Of a DNA stretch of 35,529 bases, positions 1 to 8,437 are shown piece after piece. Under the pieces are notes generated by a model, which saw nothing but the letters and a program-made list of their open reading frames with translations, searched no databases and was not told where the DNA came from. The DNA comes from Candidatus Accumulibacter meliphilus (GTDB lineage: Bacteria; Pseudomonadota; Gammaproteobacteria; Burkholderiales; Rhodocyclaceae): NCBI GenBank assembly GCA_003332265.1, contig QPGA01000005.1, forward strand, positions 122,065 to 157,593, given 5' to 3'. The stretch's first letter is position 1; each line of letters begins with the position of its first letter. The translations under genes were made by a program, and so were the position numbers.

Positions 1-259
1 TCGTCGGCAGAGATATCAGGGATACGGGGTAGTGTCCGAGGGGGCTCCGTGCTCATGCTTGCAATTGAACCACGCTTCGCGAGCTGTGTCCAGCACTACC
101 TGCAAGCAAGAATTCCAGATTCAGCGAACGGCCATGCCCGGGGTTTTTGAGGAGTTACCTATATATACAGCAAACCGTTGGATTAATGTCACTTTCATTC
201 TTCAACCATGCCTTTGTCGTGGATGCCGGAAAAATTATGGCGCAGCGCACAAATAATAC
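1..259. other. Intergenic leader, no gene recognised
   Basis: No open frame here resembles a protein I know, and none has a convincing ribosome binding site. The stretch is visibly richer in A and T than the rest of the window, for example around 160-200 and 225-260. It ends in the promoter of the small RNA described at 295-409. The left edge of the window may cut a transcript that continues from outside. Confidence 0.5.
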
Positions 260-288
260 TTGACCTTTACACTCGGATGGGTCATAAT
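260..288 (+). promoter_or_regulatory. Sigma-70 promoter of the small RNA
   Basis: A -35 box TTGACC at 260-265 and a -10 box CATAAT at 283-288 are separated by exactly 17 bases. This is close to the sigma-70 consensus and unusually clear for this GC-rich window. Transcription would begin near 295, well upstream of rplM, and would end at the terminator at 379-409. Confidence 0.7.
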
Positions 289-294
289 TCTTTC

Positions 295-409
295 ATCGTA
301 AGCAGTAAGCACTTTTGCTGATTCACCTTTTTGGCTTTTTCGGTTGTCTCCTCCACCCTCCTCCTTTGGTGTGGATTTAGCGCGGTTCCAACGAGCCGCG
401 CTTTTTTTT
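295..409 (+). ncRNA. Putative small RNA with anti-Shine-Dalgarno loops
   Basis: A near-consensus promoter and a strong intrinsic terminator bracket about 115 bases with no credible reading frame. The RNA would form a small hairpin near 309-320 (AGCA/TGCT arms). It carries two pyrimidine-rich stretches, CTCCTCC at 348-354 and CCTCCTTT at 360-367. CCTCCTTT is the sequence expected at the 3' end of 16S rRNA, the anti-Shine-Dalgarno. The second stretch lies in a loop that CCAC (353-356) and a downstream GTGG could close. From memory, betaproteobacteria have a toxic small RNA with an exposed anti-SD sequence, and this could be a relative; I cannot confirm homology. It could instead be an attenuated leader of the downstream ribosomal protein operon, but rplM has its own promoter at 571-600. 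Confidence 0.65.
379..409 (+). terminator. Intrinsic terminator of the small RNA
   Basis: AGCGCGG at 379-385 pairs perfectly with CCGCGCT at 396-402 around a 10-base loop. The 3' arm runs straight into eight T residues (402-409). This is a textbook rho-independent terminator. Confidence 0.85.
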
Positions 410-570
410 GCCCTGCGACCGACCGCCAGAGATGGCGACGAGCAGCGCCAGAAACGCGCGCCAGCGACCGGGCACCGGTTGTCGAGTCTCGACTTCGAAA
501 ACACAGTACCGGTGCGCACGGCGAGCACCGGCCCTGAACAAATCTATCGTGCCTGGCGGCCAAACATCGA

Positions 571-600
571 TTGACACCAGCAGGGCACTTGCCATAACAT
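571..600 (+). promoter_or_regulatory. Promoter of rplM-rpsI
   Basis: A perfect -35 hexamer TTGACA at 571-576 is followed 18 bases later by TAACAT at 595-600 (or CATAAC at 593-598 with 16 bases). A start near 607 would leave a leader of about 36 bases before rplM, including the AAGGAC ribosome binding site near 627-632. It lies downstream of the small RNA terminator, so the ribosomal operon has its own start. Confidence 0.6.
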
Positions 601-642
601 GCTGGGCTTTCCGTGATCAGGCAAATAAGGACGGCGTTTTTG

Positions 643-1071
643 ATGAAGACTTTCTCCGCCAAGTCGCATGAAGTGACCCGCGAGTGGCTTGTGGTTGACG
701 CCACCGACAAGGTATTGGGTCGCCTTGCAACCGAAATTGCTCGTCGCTTGCGCGGCAAGCACAAGCCTGAGTTCACGCCGCACGTCGATACAGGTGACTA
801 CATTGTCGTCACCAACGTCGAGAAACTGCGCGTCACCGGCAACAAGGCTGAAGACAAAAAGTACTACCGCCACTCGGGCTACGCTGGCGGTCTCTACGAG
901 ACGAACTTCAGTAAGATGCAGCAGCGCTTTCCAGGCCGCGTCCTTGAAAAAGCGGTCAAGGGTATGCTCCCGAAGGGGCCTCTTGGTTATGCCATGCTGA
1001 AAAAGATGAAGTGCTACGCGGGCACAACCCATCCGCACGCTGCCCAGCAGCCGAAGGTTCTGGAACTCTAA
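643..1071 (+). CDS. rplM: 50S ribosomal protein L13
   Basis: L13 is a primary assembly protein of the large ribosomal subunit that binds 23S rRNA early. The 142-residue product matches the usual bacterial length. It has the family's [10 protein letters not shown] stretch near residues 82-91 and the C-terminal GMLPKGPLG and THPHAAQQP motifs. I chose the ATG at 643 rather than the in-frame ATG at 613 because the protein then begins MKTFSAK as in relatives, with AAGGAC just upstream. rpsI follows after 9 bases, the conserved pairing in nearly all bacteria, so the two are co-transcribed. Confidence 0.97.
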   Translation: MKTFSAKSHEVTREWLVVDATDKVLGRLATEIARRLRGKHKPEFTPHVDTGDYIVVTNVEKLRVTGNKAEDKKYYRHSGYAGGLYETNFSKMQQRFPGRVLEKAVKGMLPKGPLGYAMLKKMKCYAGTTHPHAAQQPKVLEL

Positions 1072-1080
1072 GGGGTCACA

Positions 1081-1473
1081 ATGGCTGATAACTATTTCTA
1101 CGGCACCGGCCGACGGAAAAGCGCCGTAGCGCGTGTATTCATGAAGCGCGGCAGCGGCAACTTCGTTGTCAACGGCAAGCCGGTTGATGAATTTTTCTCG
1201 CGCGTCACCGGGCGCATGATCGTCCGCCAGCCGCTGCAACTCATTGAGCAACTGTCAGACTTCGACATTCTGGTCAACGTGCAGGGCGGTGGCGAATCTG
1301 GACAGGCTGGTGCAGTACGGCATGGAATCACCCGCGCCCTCATCGCCTACGATAGCGATCTCAAACCAACGCTTTCCAAGGCCGGCTTCGTAACTCGTGA
1401 CGCGCGTGAAGTCGAGCGCAAGAAAGTCGGTTTCCACAAGGCCCGTCGGCGCAAGCAGTTCTCGAAACGATAA
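1081..1473 (+). CDS. rpsI: 30S ribosomal protein S9
   Basis: S9 sits in the head of the small subunit, and its basic C-terminal tail reaches the P-site tRNA. The 130-residue protein begins with the typical [14 protein letters not shown]-like segment. It ends in the conserved basic tail RRRKQFSKR, whose last arginine contacts tRNA in family members. An AGGGGTCACA stretch directly before the ATG supplies the ribosome binding site. It is the second gene of the rplM operon, which ends at the hairpin at 1547-1571. Confidence 0.97.
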   Translation: MADNYFYGTGRRKSAVARVFMKRGSGNFVVNGKPVDEFFSRVTGRMIVRQPLQLIEQLSDFDILVNVQGGGESGQAGAVRHGITRALIAYDSDLKPTLSKAGFVTRDAREVERKKVGFHKARRRKQFSKR

Positions 1474-1503
1474 GTCTGCGTCTCGAAAAGCGGCTGCGCA
1501 CTC

Positions 1504-1545
1504 GCTACGTACCTGCTACGTACCCGCTACGTGTTTTTTCGTAGC
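1504..1545 (+). repeat. Three 11-bp direct repeats and a hairpin
   Basis: GCTACGTACC occurs at 1504-1513 and 1515-1524, and a partial third copy GCTACGT at 1526-1532, all with an 11-base period. The last copy can pair with CGTAGC at 1540-1545 around a T-rich loop, making a hairpin directly upstream of the terminator. The period of 11 suggests slippage or a helically phased site. Confidence 0.5.
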
Positions 1546-1546
1546 C

Positions 1547-1571
1547 AAAAGCCGCCCCAGGGCGGCTTTTG
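1547..1571 (+). terminator. Terminator hairpin after rpsI
   Basis: AAAAGCCGCC at 1547-1556 pairs perfectly with GGCGGCTTTT at 1561-1570 around a CCAG tetraloop. The A/T-ended stem gives a U-tract on the 3' side, and because of its symmetry it could work in both directions. It separates the ribosomal operon from argC. Confidence 0.8.
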
Positions 1572-1620
1572 TGCTTTGGGGAGCTCGGGACCATGATTGC
1601 TGGCTATCCGGGAGTCTTTC

Positions 1621-2649
1621 ATGATCAAGGTTGGAATCGTCGGCGGCACCGGCTACACCGGTGTCGAACTCTTGCGCTTGCTGGCACAACACCCGCAGGT
1701 GCAACTCATCGCCATCACCTCGCGTGCAGAAGCCGGCACGGCAGTCTCGAGCATGTTTCCCAGTCTGCGACGAAGGCTGGATCTCAAGTTCGCCGATCCA
1801 GCCAGCGCGGATCTGCAGAGTTGTGATGTCGTTTTCTTCGCAACGCCCAACGGCGTCGCGATGGCCCAGGCGCCAGCGTTGCTTGACGCAGGAGTACGGG
1901 TCATTGACCTGGCGGCCGATTTTCGGATCAAGGACGTTGCCGAATGGGAGCGCTGGTACGGGATGTCGCATGCCAGCCCCGCGTGGGTAGCGAAGGCGGT
2001 CTACGGACTCCCCGAGCACGACCGTGCCGGCATCGGTAACGCTCGCCTGGTGGCCAACCCGGGGTGTTATCCAACAGCCGTCCAGCTGGGCTTCATGCCC
2101 CTGGTCGAAGCGGGCTTGGTGGACCTCGACCAGCTGATTGCCGACGCCAAATCGGGTGTCTCGGGGGCCGGGCGCAAGGCCGAGGTAGGCGCACTTTTTT
2201 CCGAAGCCGCCGACAATTTCAAGGCCTACGGCGTCCCTGGGCATCGTCATCTGCCCGAGATCCAGCAGGGCTTGTCGAGCATGGCCGCGCAGCCAGTGGG
2301 GCTGACCTTCGTCCCGCACCTGACGCCGATGATCCGGGGGATCCATGCGACGCTCTACGCGCGCATCAAGAGCGAGGCCGACTTTCAACAGCTCTTCGAA
2401 GAACGCTACAACGGCGAGGCCTTCGTCGACGTCCTGCCGCCCGGATCGCACCCCGACACGCGCTCGGTACGCGCCGCGAACGTCTGCCGCATTGCGCTGC
2501 ATCGACCGCAGCAAGGCAAGGTCCTGGTCGTGCTGTCGGTCATCGACAACCTCGTCAAAGGGGCTGCGGGACAAGCGGTACAGAACATGAACATCATGTT
2601 CGGTCTACCGGAAACTGAAGGCCTGTGGCAGCTGGCGGTGCTTCCCTAA
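1621..2649 (+). CDS. argC: N-acetyl-gamma-glutamyl-phosphate reductase
   Basis: ArgC makes N-acetylglutamate semialdehyde from N-acetylglutamyl phosphate with NADPH, the third step of arginine synthesis in the cytoplasm. The 342-residue product has the Rossmann motif GGTGYTG at residues 8-14. The catalytic cysteine C149 lies in ANPGCYPTA, and the conserved GHRHLPEI stretch with the active-site histidine lies near residues 207-214. I chose ATG 1621 (MIKVGIVGG) over 1597 because a GGGAG ribosome binding site lies just upstream and the Rossmann strand then starts at residue 2. The downstream bactofilin and erpA positions are the usual neighbours in Rhodocyclales. Confidence 0.95.
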   Translation: MIKVGIVGGTGYTGVELLRLLAQHPQVQLIAITSRAEAGTAVSSMFPSLRRRLDLKFADPASADLQSCDVVFFATPNGVAMAQAPALLDAGVRVIDLAADFRIKDVAEWERWYGMSHASPAWVAKAVYGLPEHDRAGIGNARLVANPGCYPTAVQLGFMPLVEAGLVDLDQLIADAKSGVSGAGRKAEVGALFSEAADNFKAYGVPGHRHLPEIQQGLSSMAAQPVGLTFVPHLTPMIRGIHATLYARIKSEADFQQLFEERYNGEAFVDVLPPGSHPDTRSVRAANVCRIALHRPQQGKVLVVLSVIDNLVKGAAGQAVQNMNIMFGLPETEGLWQLAVLP

Positions 2650-2758
2650 AACTCGAACGCCTACGCCAACACTTCGGCACCAACGCACCACTGACCGCCC
2701 GCACAGGAGTTCAAGGGAGCGCTCGAGCTCCTGCTCACGGTACGCCAGGAAGGCAAAA

Positions 2759-3019
2759 ATGTTATCATTGAGCGGCTGCTTGCGGGTCGAGGGCAGTATC
2801 GCGGTGTCACACGCGGCGATCAACGGCGCCGTCGTCGGCCCGATCGTGGCCAGAGACGCGCTGGAACTCCTCCCCAATGCGCGTGTCACAGGTGACGTTG
2901 AAGACCGTCAAATTGAATACCGTCAAATCGAAATTCAGCTGGGAGCTGTTGTCGACAGCCGTCTCATGCACCAGGCAGACACCAAGACGCAGGAACTTAA
3001 ACTGGCTTCAAGTAGCTGA
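2759..3019 (+). pseudogene. Truncated bactofilin (decayed)
   Basis: The frame reads like the C-terminal half of a bactofilin, the polymer-forming cytoskeletal beta-helix family (DUF583). It has RVEGSI, INGAVVGP and LELLPNARVTGDV followed by IEIQLGAVVDSRLMH. A complete family member is about 130-150 residues and starts with a conserved segment containing a GAG and GGLRVDG motif. That first part, about 50 residues, is absent here, and the frame upstream to argC shows nothing like it. A short duplication (CCGTCAAAT repeated at about 2908 and 2923) inserts five residues in the last beta-turn. The ATG at 2759 has no clear ribosome binding site. It sits where an intact bactofilin gene lies in relatives, between argC and erpA, so I read it as a remnant; a short functional version cannot be excluded. 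Confidence 0.65.
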
Positions 3020-3064
3020 CTTGGCCGTCAGCAGTCTCAGATATCCGCTTCAGGAGAACCACCC

Positions 3065-3415
3065 ATGAATGCAGCAACTGAAATGCCCATGCCTTTCGTT
3101 TTTACCGACAACGCGGCCGGCAAAGTGAAGGAATTGATCGAGGACGAAGGTAATCCGGATCTGAAACTTCGGGTTTTCGTCACCGGCGGCGGATGCTCCG
3201 GCTTCCAGTACGGTTTCACCTTTGACGAAGTCGCCAACGACGACGATACGGCGCTGCAGAAGAACGGCGTCACCTTGCTGGTCGACCCGATGAGTTATCA
3301 GTATCTGGTGGGCGCCGAAATTGACTACACGGAAGGCCTCGAGGGTTCGCAATTCGTCATCAAGAACCCCAACGCCTCGACTACTTGCGGTTGCGGTTCG
3401 TCATTCTCGGTGTAG
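3065..3415 (+). CDS. erpA: Iron-sulfur cluster insertion protein ErpA
   Basis: ErpA is an A-type carrier that hands [4Fe-4S] clusters to target enzymes, such as those of isoprenoid synthesis and respiration. The 116-residue protein has the three cluster-binding cysteines of the family, C44 in GGGCSGF and C108/C110 in the C-terminal CGCGSSF. AGGAGAACCACC gives a strong ribosome binding site before the ATG. It follows the bactofilin remnant and faces the end of the potassium channel gene on the other strand. Confidence 0.95.
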   Translation: MNAATEMPMPFVFTDNAAGKVKELIEDEGNPDLKLRVFVTGGGCSGFQYGFTFDEVANDDDTALQKNGVTLLVDPMSYQYLVGAEIDYTEGLEGSQFVIKNPNASTTCGCGSSFSV

Positions 3416-3590
3416 GAAAAGGGCAGCAGAAAAGGCAGCAGGAAAGCCTGCGCAAGCATAGGTTGGCAGCGTTTTCCTGCGCGCTCCACATACCCCGTCC
3501 GTCACGCTCGCAGTTTGCGCTGACGCCCGATCAGCCGGCCCCGTCCGAGGCCGCGACCCAGCGCGAACAAAAGCGGCCTGAGAACAAGCC

Positions 3591-5309
3591 CTAGCGGCTG
3601 TCAGGATCGCCGACTGCCTTCTTTGCATTGAACCAGCGCCACAGCAAGCCCTGTGCATCCTGCCCTGTCAGGACGTATTCGAGGGCATTGCGATTGTCGA
3701 GCGTCAGGTTCTGCGCCGCCTTGGCGGCCCGCGTACCGGCAAACAAAAGTTGGTCACCCGGTCTCAAAGCCGTTTCATCGCCCGGCAACTCCTGATCGCG
3801 TCCGTCGCGCACCAGCAGCAGCGGCAGAAGCGGCAAAAACTCCTGGCGCGCCGCCGGGTCGCGCCGCAAGATTCCCATACTGATCTTCACCTGCTCCATC
3901 ATCAGCAGCTTGTGCGCCGCCGGCGCGTCTGCCGCGTTCAGTCGGACGCTCCAGACCAGGGGTACGCGGTGGATGCAGAGCTCCTCAAGTTGCTTGGCCA
4001 CGGTTGCAGCACGTGCATCTGGCCAGGCGCGGATATGACGCAGAAAACGGGTCAGCAGCGGTGAGGTAATTAGCGCCATGCACTCACGCGCGACGATTCG
4101 TGACGGAACCATGGTGAAATCGGCGTCGTAAGCGTCGAACAAGACCTCATTGGCCACCCGGTTCTGACGCACCACGACAAACAGCTCCGGGTTGATCTCC
4201 TTGGCAGTCATCGCGATCGACAGGTTGTTGGTATCGTTGTCGCCACCGGCGACGATTCCGACAGCGGTCTCGATTCCCGCCTGGCGTAGCGGCTCCGCTT
4301 CCATGCCATGGCCGACGATGTGGCGGACGGTGACCGGCAGATTCTGTTCCGGCGCGATCACTGTCAGGCTCACGCCCTGCCTCTCCAAATTGCGCACCAC
4401 CGCCTGACCAAACAGTCCGTAGCCGCAAACCACCCAGTCGCCAACCGGCGGATCGTGCCGCTCAGGAACTTCCTGGCCGGGCAGCCCGGTGAGCAGGTCG
4501 ACCAGACGGAACCAGCTCGGTGAATGAATCGCCTGCGCCAGATAGTCGGCGAACTTCTCGAAGTGATTGACCACGTAGTGAGTCCCGAAGGACATCATGT
4601 TGCGCTCGACCGCCGGACTGGCGACGCGCGTCACGACCATCAAGCGTGGATTGACCAGCCGGCTGGCAATCGCCACCGCGAGATTGGCTGCATCGTCGTC
4701 GGTGATCGCCAGCACGCCGCGACAACTGCGATGCTTCAAACCGGCGAGCAACAGGTTTTGCGGTTGCGCCGCATCGGCACAGAGCACCAGAATGTCCGCT
4801 GCGAAGTCTTCAAGCTCCACTTCCTGGATGCGCGCATCATTGCGCTCCAGCGCCACCACACGGATGCCGCTGCGATCGAGCGCACGTGCAATCAGCAAAC
4901 CCGTTTCGCCACAGCCACAGACGATATAGAAAGGCTCGCCAAGATGCCTGACCCGGCGCGCGAACTGGCCGCTCCGCAGTACCTCCTGAAAGCCCTTGTC
5001 CTGAACCAGTGCCAGCAAGCTGATGATCGAGTACGACCAGCCGATCACCGAGAGGAAGATACACACCGTGACCCACATCCGCTGGGCGTCGGAAAAGGGC
5101 ACCGGAATTTCGCCAAAGCCAATGGTGCTGGCGGTGTAGCTAACGAAGTAGAAGGCGTGAAAGAAACTCATCGGCGGTGCCGGGTGGCCTTGCTCGTCGA
5201 TGCCGGGAACCAGCGTCAGGCCAAGGGTGGACACCGCATACAGGACGATCAGCACAATCAGCGGCACACGCATCCGCCGCAGGGCCAGGAAGAAGATGCT
5301 GGTATTCAT
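3591..5309 (-). CDS. Two-TM potassium channel with RCK domains
   Basis: This is a likely inner-membrane potassium channel gated by cytoplasmic RCK (TrkA-N/TrkA-C) domains. Residues 13-36 form the first membrane helix and 78-102 the second. Between them lies a pore loop with the filter TIGFGE at 62-67, a variant of TVGYGD. A first RCK Rossmann fold starts at about 127 (CGCGETG at 131-137) and a second at about 291 (CGYGLFG). A TrkA-C-like segment follows near 490-550. At 572 residues it is longer than single-RCK channels, consistent with two RCK units in one chain as in some Gram-negative channels. The DUF6394-like gene lies 13 bases upstream in the same direction, so the two form an operon. 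I assign no gene symbol because kch and trk genes have other architectures. Confidence 0.85.
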   Translation of the reverse strand: MNTSIFFLALRRMRVPLIVLIVLYAVSTLGLTLVPGIDEQGHPAPPMSFFHAFYFVSYTASTIGFGEIPVPFSDAQRMWVTVCIFLSVIGWSYSIISLLALVQDKGFQEVLRSGQFARRVRHLGEPFYIVCGCGETGLLIARALDRSGIRVVALERNDARIQEVELEDFAADILVLCADAAQPQNLLLAGLKHRSCRGVLAITDDDAANLAVAIASRLVNPRLMVVTRVASPAVERNMMSFGTHYVVNHFEKFADYLAQAIHSPSWFRLVDLLTGLPGQEVPERHDPPVGDWVVCGYGLFGQAVVRNLERQGVSLTVIAPEQNLPVTVRHIVGHGMEAEPLRQAGIETAVGIVAGGDNDTNNLSIAMTAKEINPELFVVVRQNRVANEVLFDAYDADFTMVPSRIVARECMALITSPLLTRFLRHIRAWPDARAATVAKQLEELCIHRVPLVWSVRLNAADAPAAHKLLMMEQVKISMGILRRDPAARQEFLPLLPLLLVRDGRDQELPGDETALRPGDQLLFAGTRAAKAAQNLTLDNRNALEYVLTGQDAQGLLWRWFNAKKAVGDPDSR

Positions 5310-5322
5310 TCCGGCGCCGCCA

Positions 5323-5706
5323 TCAGCGTCGCAACATCACCGTTTCCGCGATCAGCAGCACCAGTGAAACGAAGTTTGCCAGCAAGGCTCCGCCACTGAG
5401 CGAAACGACACTGGTGGTGACGTCAGGCGACATTCCCTCGCCTGTGACATGCATGGCGATGGCCCATACGCAGGCTGCGGCCACCAGTTGCAGGTCAGCG
5501 ACCAGGCTGGTCGACAGGTGCACCGCGCCGATCTGCGTGCGGTCGCCGAACTTCAGGACAGTGGCGATCAGGTTGACGACGATCGCGGCAAACAGTTCAT
5601 AGATGTGGTGGTGCCTCGGATTGTCGATATCGCCAATGAAGAAGCCGAAGTTCAGCGTTGCCGCGAGAACGATAAAAAAGCCGAAAATCACCTTCTCGAG
5701 ATTCAT
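5323..5706 (-). CDS. DUF6394-like small membrane protein
   Basis: This 127-residue hydrophobic protein has about four membrane helices, near residues 6-27, 35-55, 67-92 and 99-124. An NLEKVIFGFF start and an HHIYELFAA stretch resemble the DUF6394 family, whose function is unknown to me. I chose the ATG at 5706 rather than 5754 because the protein then begins at the conserved N-terminus and has GAGGGTGCTC upstream as a ribosome binding site. The potassium channel follows after 13 bases. I infer a link to channel function, such as a partner subunit, from this position alone. Confidence 0.75.
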   Translation of the reverse strand: MNLEKVIFGFFIVLAATLNFGFFIGDIDNPRHHHIYELFAAIVVNLIATVLKFGDRTQIGAVHLSTSLVADLQLVAAACVWAIAMHVTGEGMSPDVTTSVVSLSGGALLANFVSLVLLIAETVMLRR

Positions 5707-5880
5707 GAGCACCCTCTCCGCGGCAGACAAAGCCGGCGCACGACCGCCAAGCACTTAGCTTGACAGCATACTCGCCTGCGCTACGAAAGAAAACCGCCGA
5801 GCCGCAGAGCCAGCGACGACGAGAGCGTAAACTCGCGCGACTGACCCGCATGGTCGATCGCCTAGCCCGCCGGCAGAACA

Positions 5881-5973
5881 CGCCCGGCAGTCCACCTCGA
5901 AGAAGCTCAGCGCATCACGCATGCCGTAGCCGGGCGTCAGATTGGCGCTGATGGTCACCGCCCGCCGCTGACC
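5881..5973 (-). pseudogene. Fragment of an RND efflux transporter
   Basis: On the minus strand about 30 codons read GQRRAVTISANLTPGYG followed by MRDALSFFEVDCRA. This closely resembles the RAVTI-A-L-PGY-LGEAL-FLE segment found in the periplasmic part of AcrB-type RND pumps. The similarity stops abruptly on both sides, and frame shifts appear upstream. It is therefore a short relic of a gene that would normally span about 3 kb. The rest of the interval 5707-6163 shows nothing else that I recognise. Confidence 0.5.
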
Positions 5974-6163
5974 GTGGCACCATCCTTGAAGTTGATCGCA
6001 GCGCTACGGCCGGCAATCTCCGACCACCAGTGCTAAAGTTCGGCCTGGAGTTTTCCGTTGACCGATTGTCTGCGGATGGCCCGCAGGCCGCTCGGATTCT
6101 TTGTGTAGCGGTCGCTTGTATGGAGAAACCGCAAAATGAACCGGGATAGGAGAGAGCAGGACA

Positions 6164-6499
6164 ATGAGAATTCCCGCTGAAGTGGTGCCGCCCGTCGCGA
6201 ACATCAGGCGAGAATCCGACGACGTCAGCAAACCGGAACCCGTGACCGGTGCCAAAGGCATCAACAACGAGCTTTCGAGTGCGCTGCCAAAGCAGCCCTG
6301 GCCAGCCCCTGAGCGACCGCGGCGCGAGCCGCACGATGCTCCCGAAAACACGCCGACCGAGGCGGAGAATCGGCCAGCAGCGGTCGAGCGACGGCAGAAG
6401 GAACGGCGCTCGGAAAAGCGCCCCGTCTTGCTCGACACCCGTTCAAAAAGCGGCCGCCGAAAAGCCGGCGGCGACGTCAAGATCAACATCAAGGTCTGA
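6164..6499 (+). CDS. Small basic hypothetical protein
   Basis: The 111-residue product has no signal peptide or membrane segment. It is rich in proline, charged residues and arginine. Its most distinctive part is ERRQKERRSEKRPVLLDTRS near residues 75-94, a pattern I have seen in hypothetical proteins of betaproteobacteria, and it ends in a short beta-like KINIKV. A GGAGAGAGCAGG stretch upstream of the ATG is a good ribosome binding site. It is convergent with purM, whose stop codon is 70 bases away. Function unknown; the N-terminal half looks disordered. Confidence 0.6.
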   Translation: MRIPAEVVPPVANIRRESDDVSKPEPVTGAKGINNELSSALPKQPWPAPERPRREPHDAPENTPTEAENRPAAVERRQKERRSEKRPVLLDTRSKSGRRKAGGDVKINIKV

Positions 6500-6568
6500 T
6501 CGCCAAGCACGCTCGGCCAGCATGGCTCAGCTCATCGATCAGTCAGCACCGAGCACTCACACCAATAC

Positions 6569-7606
6569 TCACGCTACGGTGGTCTGCGCTTCGCCCTCGC
6601 GGCGCGGCTTGATGCTCCCGATGACCAGCGCTGCTTCGCCAGCATCGTTCAGGATCTTGATGGCCTGTGGTGCGTCCTCGCGGGCGACAACAACGACCAT
6701 GCCGATCCCGCAGTTGAAGACACGGTGCATTTCGTCGTCGCTGACGCCGCCTTCCTGCTGCAGCCAGTCGAACAACTTTGGCCGCTGCCATGCCGCCTGA
6801 GCGATCTCGGCGCGAACATTGTCCGGCAGGATGCGCGGCACGTTACCGGTCAAACCACCCCCCGTAATGTGCGCCATGCCCTTGACCGGCAGCGCCTGCA
6901 TCAATGCCAGGAGTGGCTTGACGTAGATTCGCGTGGGCGCCATCGCCGCGTCGGCCAGGGTCTGCTCGCCGTCGAAAAGCGCCGCCAGATCAGCCCCGGA
7001 ACGGGCGATGATCTTGCGTACCAGCGAGTAGCCGTTGGAATGCGCACCCGACGACGGGAGGCCGAGCAGCACGTCACCCGGAATGATGCTCGACCCATCG
7101 ATGATTGCCGATTTTTCGACGACGCCGACCGCAAAACCGGCCAGATCGTATTCGCCTTCGGGATACATCCCCGGCATTTCGGCGGTCTCGCCGCCGATCA
7201 AGGCGCATCCGGCCCGCTCGCAGCCCTCGGCAATGCCCTTGATGACGCGCGCCGCAGTACCGACATCGAGCTTGCCGCAGGCCAGGTAATCGAGGAAGAA
7301 GAGCGGTTCGGCACCTTGTACGAGAATGTCGTTCACACTCATCGCTACCAGGTCGATGCCGATCGTGTCATGCCGCCGCAGCTGGAATGCCAGCTTGAGT
7401 TTGGTGCCGACACCATCGGTACCCGAGACCAGTACCGGCTCGCGATAGCGCTTCGGGACCTCGAACAGTGCACCGAAGCCGCCGATGCCTCCGAGTACCC
7501 CTTCGCGCAGCGTCTTTCTGGCAAAGGGCTTGATACGTTCGACGAGTTCATCACCGGCGTCGATGTCAACACCCGCATCGCGATAGGAGAGAGATTCCAG
7601 AGTCAT
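6569..7606 (-). CDS. purM: Phosphoribosylformylglycinamidine cyclo-ligase
   Basis: PurM (AIR synthetase) closes the imidazole ring in purine synthesis, turning FGAM and ATP into AIR. The 345-residue protein starts [14 protein letters not shown], as family members do. It has the SGTDGVGTK phosphate-binding loop, [11 protein letters not shown], and [16 protein letters not shown], all conserved across PurM. I set the start at 7606 ([10 protein letters not shown]), since the longer frame upstream does not resemble the family; the ribosome binding site there is weak. It diverges from hda across 145 bases, the usual arrangement in betaproteobacteria. Confidence 0.95.
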   Translation of the reverse strand: MTLESLSYRDAGVDIDAGDELVERIKPFARKTLREGVLGGIGGFGALFEVPKRYREPVLVSGTDGVGTKLKLAFQLRRHDTIGIDLVAMSVNDILVQGAEPLFFLDYLACGKLDVGTAARVIKGIAEGCERAGCALIGGETAEMPGMYPEGEYDLAGFAVGVVEKSAIIDGSSIIPGDVLLGLPSSGAHSNGYSLVRKIIARSGADLAALFDGEQTLADAAMAPTRIYVKPLLALMQALPVKGMAHITGGGLTGNVPRILPDNVRAEIAQAAWQRPKLFDWLQQEGGVSDDEMHRVFNCGIGMVVVVAREDAPQAIKILNDAGEAALVIGSIKPRREGEAQTTVA

Positions 7607-7751
7607 CTTGTAGCGCGTCCCGAGCAAGGCTGGCAGATGCCACGTAGTGGTAGAATGGGCCACTTCGATCTGCCCGATCCCGAATTTTATCCGAAATGAC
7701 CCTCCTGCGTGCTGATCGCACCGCAAACCCGCAAGGCTTGAACTACTCCAG

Positions 7752-8417
7752 ATGCGCCAGTTGATTCTCGACCTGCTGCCGGAAGAGCGACCCAGCTTCG
7801 AGAATTTCGTCGTCGGCAGCAACGGTGAAGCGCTGACCGGATTAGCCTCCTGGCTGGCGCCGGCCAACCGCGAGCCGCTGTTCTTTCTCTGTGGTGAAGC
7901 CGGCGCCGGTAAATCGCACCTGCTCCAGGCCAGCGCCTCCGTGTACACGGATGCGCGCGTGGACCCGGATCTCTCGGGAATGTCGCCATTCGCGCCGAAC
8001 GACAGCGCCTACGCCGTCGACAACGTCGAAGCACTCAGCGCCAGCGGACAGATCAGCCTTTTCAACCTGATCAATCGCCTACGTGCCAGCGACGGACGCC
8101 TTGTCGCAGCGGCCAGCGTGCCGCCGCGACAGCTCGCCTTGCGCGAGGATCTGCGTACGCGGCTCGGTAGCAGCCTGGTCTACCGACTGCAACCCTTGAG
8201 CGACGCCGAGAAACTGGCAGCGCTCGGCGAGCAGGCCCGGGCACGCGGGCTGACCCTGCCGGCGGACGCTCTGGCCTACCTTTTCCTGCGCGCACCGCGC
8301 GACATGCGCAGCCTGAGCACCTTGCTGATGGCCATCGACCGCTACTCGCTGGAACACAAACGCCCGGTCACCCTGAGCTTGCTGCGCGAAGTCCTGCAGG
8401 CGCCACTGCAGCTCTAA
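7752..8417 (+). CDS. hda: DnaA regulatory inactivator Hda
   Basis: Hda binds the DNA-loaded sliding clamp and stimulates ATP hydrolysis by DnaA, which stops over-initiation of replication. The 221-residue AAA+ protein begins RQLILDL, matching the N-terminal clamp-binding motif of the family. It has a Walker A loop GEAGAGKS at residues 48-55 and an arginine-containing [10 protein letters not shown] stretch near 174-183, in the position of the arginine-rich sensor segment. The Walker B region is degenerate (YAVDNVEAL), as is usual in Hda. The HAD phosphatase gene follows after 20 bases. Confidence 0.92.
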   Translation: MRQLILDLLPEERPSFENFVVGSNGEALTGLASWLAPANREPLFFLCGEAGAGKSHLLQASASVYTDARVDPDLSGMSPFAPNDSAYAVDNVEALSASGQISLFNLINRLRASDGRLVAAASVPPRQLALREDLRTRLGSSLVYRLQPLSDAEKLAALGEQARARGLTLPADALAYLFLRAPRDMRSLSTLLMAIDRYSLEHKRPVTLSLLREVLQAPLQL

Positions 8418-8437
8418 GCTGCCCGAAAGGCCTACCC

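Noticed and set aside
544-1251. A minus-strand open frame across rplM and rpsI
   Set aside because: rplM and rpsI are certain, and the antisense product has no recognisable motif.
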